Shown piece by piece: positions 12,727-14,202 of a stretch of 14,202 bases of DNA; the stretch's first letter is position 1, and the number at the start of each line of letters is the position of its first letter. Origin of the DNA: Deltaproteobacteria bacterium (lineage in GTDB: Bacteria > Desulfobacterota > Desulfobacteria > Desulfobacterales > SURF-15); the NCBI GenBank assembly GCA_024644775.1, contig JAHEHB010000105.1, positions 1-14,202 of the forward strand. The letters run 5' to 3'. The position numbers and the translations under genes are program-made. Under the pieces are notes generated by a model. That model did not search any database, had not been told where the DNA came from, and was given only the letters and a program-made list of their open reading frames with translations.

Positions 12727-13383
12727 TCATTGACGGTCCAGTTCGTTTGCTTTCTCCAAAAGCAAGGATTTAAATCGATCCAGCGTAATCGGATAGGCCT
12801 GGATCGGAACCCCCATCCAGTCGGAGTATTCCAGGAATTCTTCCGGATGTTCTACCATGTATTGCTCGACATATCCAATTGCATCCAATACAATAGCACC
12901 GCCCGTATGCCGTGGAAAGTTTTCGTTGGCCAAACCCTGATCCCATCCCTTAAATACCAAGTGTCGAAATTTTATCCAACCCGGTGTCATCCACCATACC
13001 TTTTCACCACTTGCCATATCTTGAGCAATCTCCTCCCGCTCCGTTTCGTCGGCCAGCATGTCCATGCAATGGGTGGCATCTATTCTGACAACACGAGGCT
13101 TTTGTTCTTCTATGATTTTCTGCATCGTCCGCGTCGGATCATCCGCATTGACGTAACAAAACTTCCCGCCATAAACCACCAGCACTTTGTCGGCCCTTTC
13201 TTTTGCTTTGTTGATCCGCTGAACAAGCTGGTGTTCCAGCTCTAGAACATTCTCGTGAAGCCCCGGTGTCGTGAAAAACAGGTGGTCGGTATCGAGAAAC
13301 CCTTCTTCTCTGAGATGATTCAGTTCAAGACTCAATGTGCCGCAGGAGACGATGCCGATATTCGAAAAAGATTTCGCTTCCAT
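12727..13383 (-). CDS. DUF1638 family protein
   Basis: A 218-residue DUF1638 protein. Conserved blocks are IVSCGTLSLELNHL (11-24), TTPGLHE (38-44), VVYGGKFCYVN (69-79), a central IDATHCMDMLA (101-111), WWMTPGWIKF (130-139), FKGWDQGLANENFP (144-157) and YSDWMGVPIQ (186-195). Cys14, Cys76 and Cys106 are family cysteines. Proteins of this family occur in methanogens and sulfate reducers near corrinoid and methyltransfer genes; no reaction has been firmly assigned to my knowledge. The gene is complete. AAGGGG precedes the ATG by nine bases. It sits between thioredoxin and a methyltransferase on the same strand, so a methyl-transfer or thiol-redox setting is an inference. Confidence 0.9.
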   Translation of the reverse strand: MEAKSFSNIGIVSCGTLSLELNHLREEGFLDTDHLFFTTPGLHENVLELEHQLVQRINKAKERADKVLVVYGGKFCYVNADDPTRTMQKIIEEQKPRVVRIDATHCMDMLADETEREEIAQDMASGEKVWWMTPGWIKFRHLVFKGWDQGLANENFPRHTGGAIVLDAIGYVEQYMVEHPEEFLEYSDWMGVPIQAYPITLDRFKSLLLEKANELDRQ

Positions 13384-13431
13384 TTGACTACCCCTTCAAT
13401 AAGAAAATCTTTTTAACGCCTGACATAGAGT

Positions 13432-13752
13432 CTATTTCAGTGCCTTTTCGATAGCAACGGAAAGGGTATTTTCGGGCTGAAGCCCAACGAAACGTTCAAT
13501 CTCTTTTCCATCTTTGAAGATTATAAGTGTCGGGATGCTCATGACACCTAATTTAATGGCTGATTGTTGGTTTTCATCCACATTTACTTCTGCAAATGTA
13601 ACCTCCCCGATGCGCTGTTCGGCCAGCTGTTCGAGGACAGGCTTTTGCATACGGCAGGGACCACACCAGGACGCATTAAAGTCGACCAGTGTGACACCAC
13701 TCTTAATTTTGGCTTCAAAGCCCTCCGCATTCAATGACTGTATCGTTCCCAT
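13432..13752 (-). CDS. trxA: thioredoxin
   Basis: A 106-residue thioredoxin with the active site WCGPC (29-33), the cis-proline loop MSIPT (Pro74) and the GxxPE end (90-94); length is normal and nothing is missing. It reduces disulfides in the cytoplasm using thioredoxin reductase. An AAGGAGG lies ten bases before the ATG at 13752; a TTG two codons upstream (13758) is only four bases from it and would add two residues. It heads the unit with DUF1638 (48 bases downstream) and the methyltransferase. A strong terminator separates it from the upstream hypothetical gene, so it must have its own promoter between about 13760 and 13860; I could not identify one with confidence. Confidence 0.95.
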   Translation of the reverse strand: MGTIQSLNAEGFEAKIKSGVTLVDFNASWCGPCRMQKPVLEQLAEQRIGEVTFAEVNVDENQQSAIKLGVMSIPTLIIFKDGKEIERFVGLQPENTLSVAIEKALK

Positions 13753-13860
13753 CGCCAATCATCCTCCTTGATATTGAACAATACCTAACCACTTATCGCA
13801 TAGGTTGCTGTCTAAAATATTCTTGCTGTTCTTCTACGGTATTTTCAGCCTGGCCTTTGA

Positions 13861-13888
13861 AAAGCAGCGGGAAAGCTCCCGCTGCTTT
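13861..13888 (-). terminator. strong intrinsic terminator
   Basis: A perfect 12-base stem, AAAGCAGCGGGA (13861-13872) / TCCCGCTGCTTT (13877-13888), with a 4-base loop; on the minus strand the stem ends in CTGCTTTTC, giving a short T-run. It lies about 40 bases past the stop of the hypothetical gene at 13928. Confidence 0.75.
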
Positions 13889-13927
13889 GAATCGATATGC
13901 CAAATTCTCCGTTCTCCCTGTCGTGGC

Positions 13928-14202
13928 TCACCCGCCGAAATTCCCGGCGCCGAGGACCTGCATGGCGTCCTCACTTTTAACGCGCAACGATGCCATGTGC
14001 TTATCAAATTCTTCTCTTTCGGTTCTAATGTCATCGATGCCGGTTTCCGGTTTGCACTTATCCCGAATTTCTTCAATCCTAGCGTCCATTTCTTCCACGA
14101 GAATATGGATATCTTCTATGTTGGGAAGAATTTTAGTTTTTTCGCCACCCGGCAGTTTTTCCATTTTACGGGCAATATCATAGATGATTGCCTTCCATGC
14201 GG
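13928..14202 (-). CDS. hypothetical helical protein, 5' partial
   Basis: The frame is open to the right edge of the window, so the true start is outside; an internal ATG lies at 14164. The visible 90 residues are mostly charged helix (AWKAIIYDIARKMEKLPGG, then VEEMDARIEEIRDKC and DIRTEREEFDKHM), probably a coiled coil, ending in VLGAGNFGG before TGA. I do not recognise a named family. The frame stays open for 44 codons after that TGA, through the terminator hairpin; I treat the TGA as the real stop. Confidence 0.7.
   Translation of the reverse strand, partial: AWKAIIYDIARKMEKLPGGEKTKILPNIEDIHILVEEMDARIEEIRDKCKPETGIDDIRTEREEFDKHMASLRVKSEDAMQVLGAGNFGG

Overview
The window looks like chromosomal DNA of a sulfate-reducing deltaproteobacterium (Desulfobacterota, probably Desulfobacterales). 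The basis is the aprBA pair (adenosine-5'-phosphosulfate reductase), a peroxiredoxin with an in-frame TGA at the peroxidatic position, a DUF1638 protein, a DHH-CBS protein, many small cysteine-rich proteins and several sigma-54-type promoters. No rRNA, tRNA or CRISPR array was seen.

Layout. (1) 239-1396, + strand: an intact histone-deacetylase-family hydrolase with a sigma-70-like promoter. (2) 1502-2035, - strand: a small hypothetical gene and a Gly-rich zinc-ribbon gene behind a sigma-54-like promoter. (3) 2520-4482, + strand: a sigma-54 activator, a YkgJ-type cysteine-cluster protein and a small Cys-rich protein, ending in a hairpin region at 4500-4559. (4) 7785-4605, - strand: NifX/NifB-like protein, aprB, aprA, a strong intercistronic stem-loop, two hypothetical genes and a broken zinc-ribbon gene; a sigma-54-like promoter lies upstream. 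(5) 8552-8076, - strand: a small Cys-motif gene with a sigma-54-like promoter, followed by a diadenylate-cyclase-domain remnant. (6) 9722-9027, - strand: a two-helix membrane protein and a Sec-type peroxiredoxin with a SECIS-like hairpin. (7) 10078-12073, + strand: a tiny ORF, an ABM-domain protein, an OsmC remnant and a DHH-CBS protein. (8) 14202-12085, - strand: a partial hypothetical gene with terminator, then thioredoxin, DUF1638 and a methyltransferase.

The striking feature is gene damage by deletion between about 2.5 and 10.7 kb. aprA, the peroxiredoxin and the sigma-54 activator each lack an internal block but keep the reading frame. The OsmC and diadenylate-cyclase genes have lost their N-terminal parts, the YkgJ gene seems to have lost its C-terminal part, and a zinc-ribbon locus looks like a fusion with frameshifts. 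Genes outside this stretch look full length. Either a real locus decayed through deletions at short repeats, or the assembly is faulty; the sequence alone cannot decide.

Functionally the intact genes point to redox, sulfur and metal-cofactor physiology: APS reductase electron-transfer subunit, thioredoxin, peroxide and OsmC-type defence, and Fe-Mo-cofactor-type proteins. Some transcription units may be controlled by the local sigma-54 activator. Family assignments are from recognition of motifs; no database search was run.
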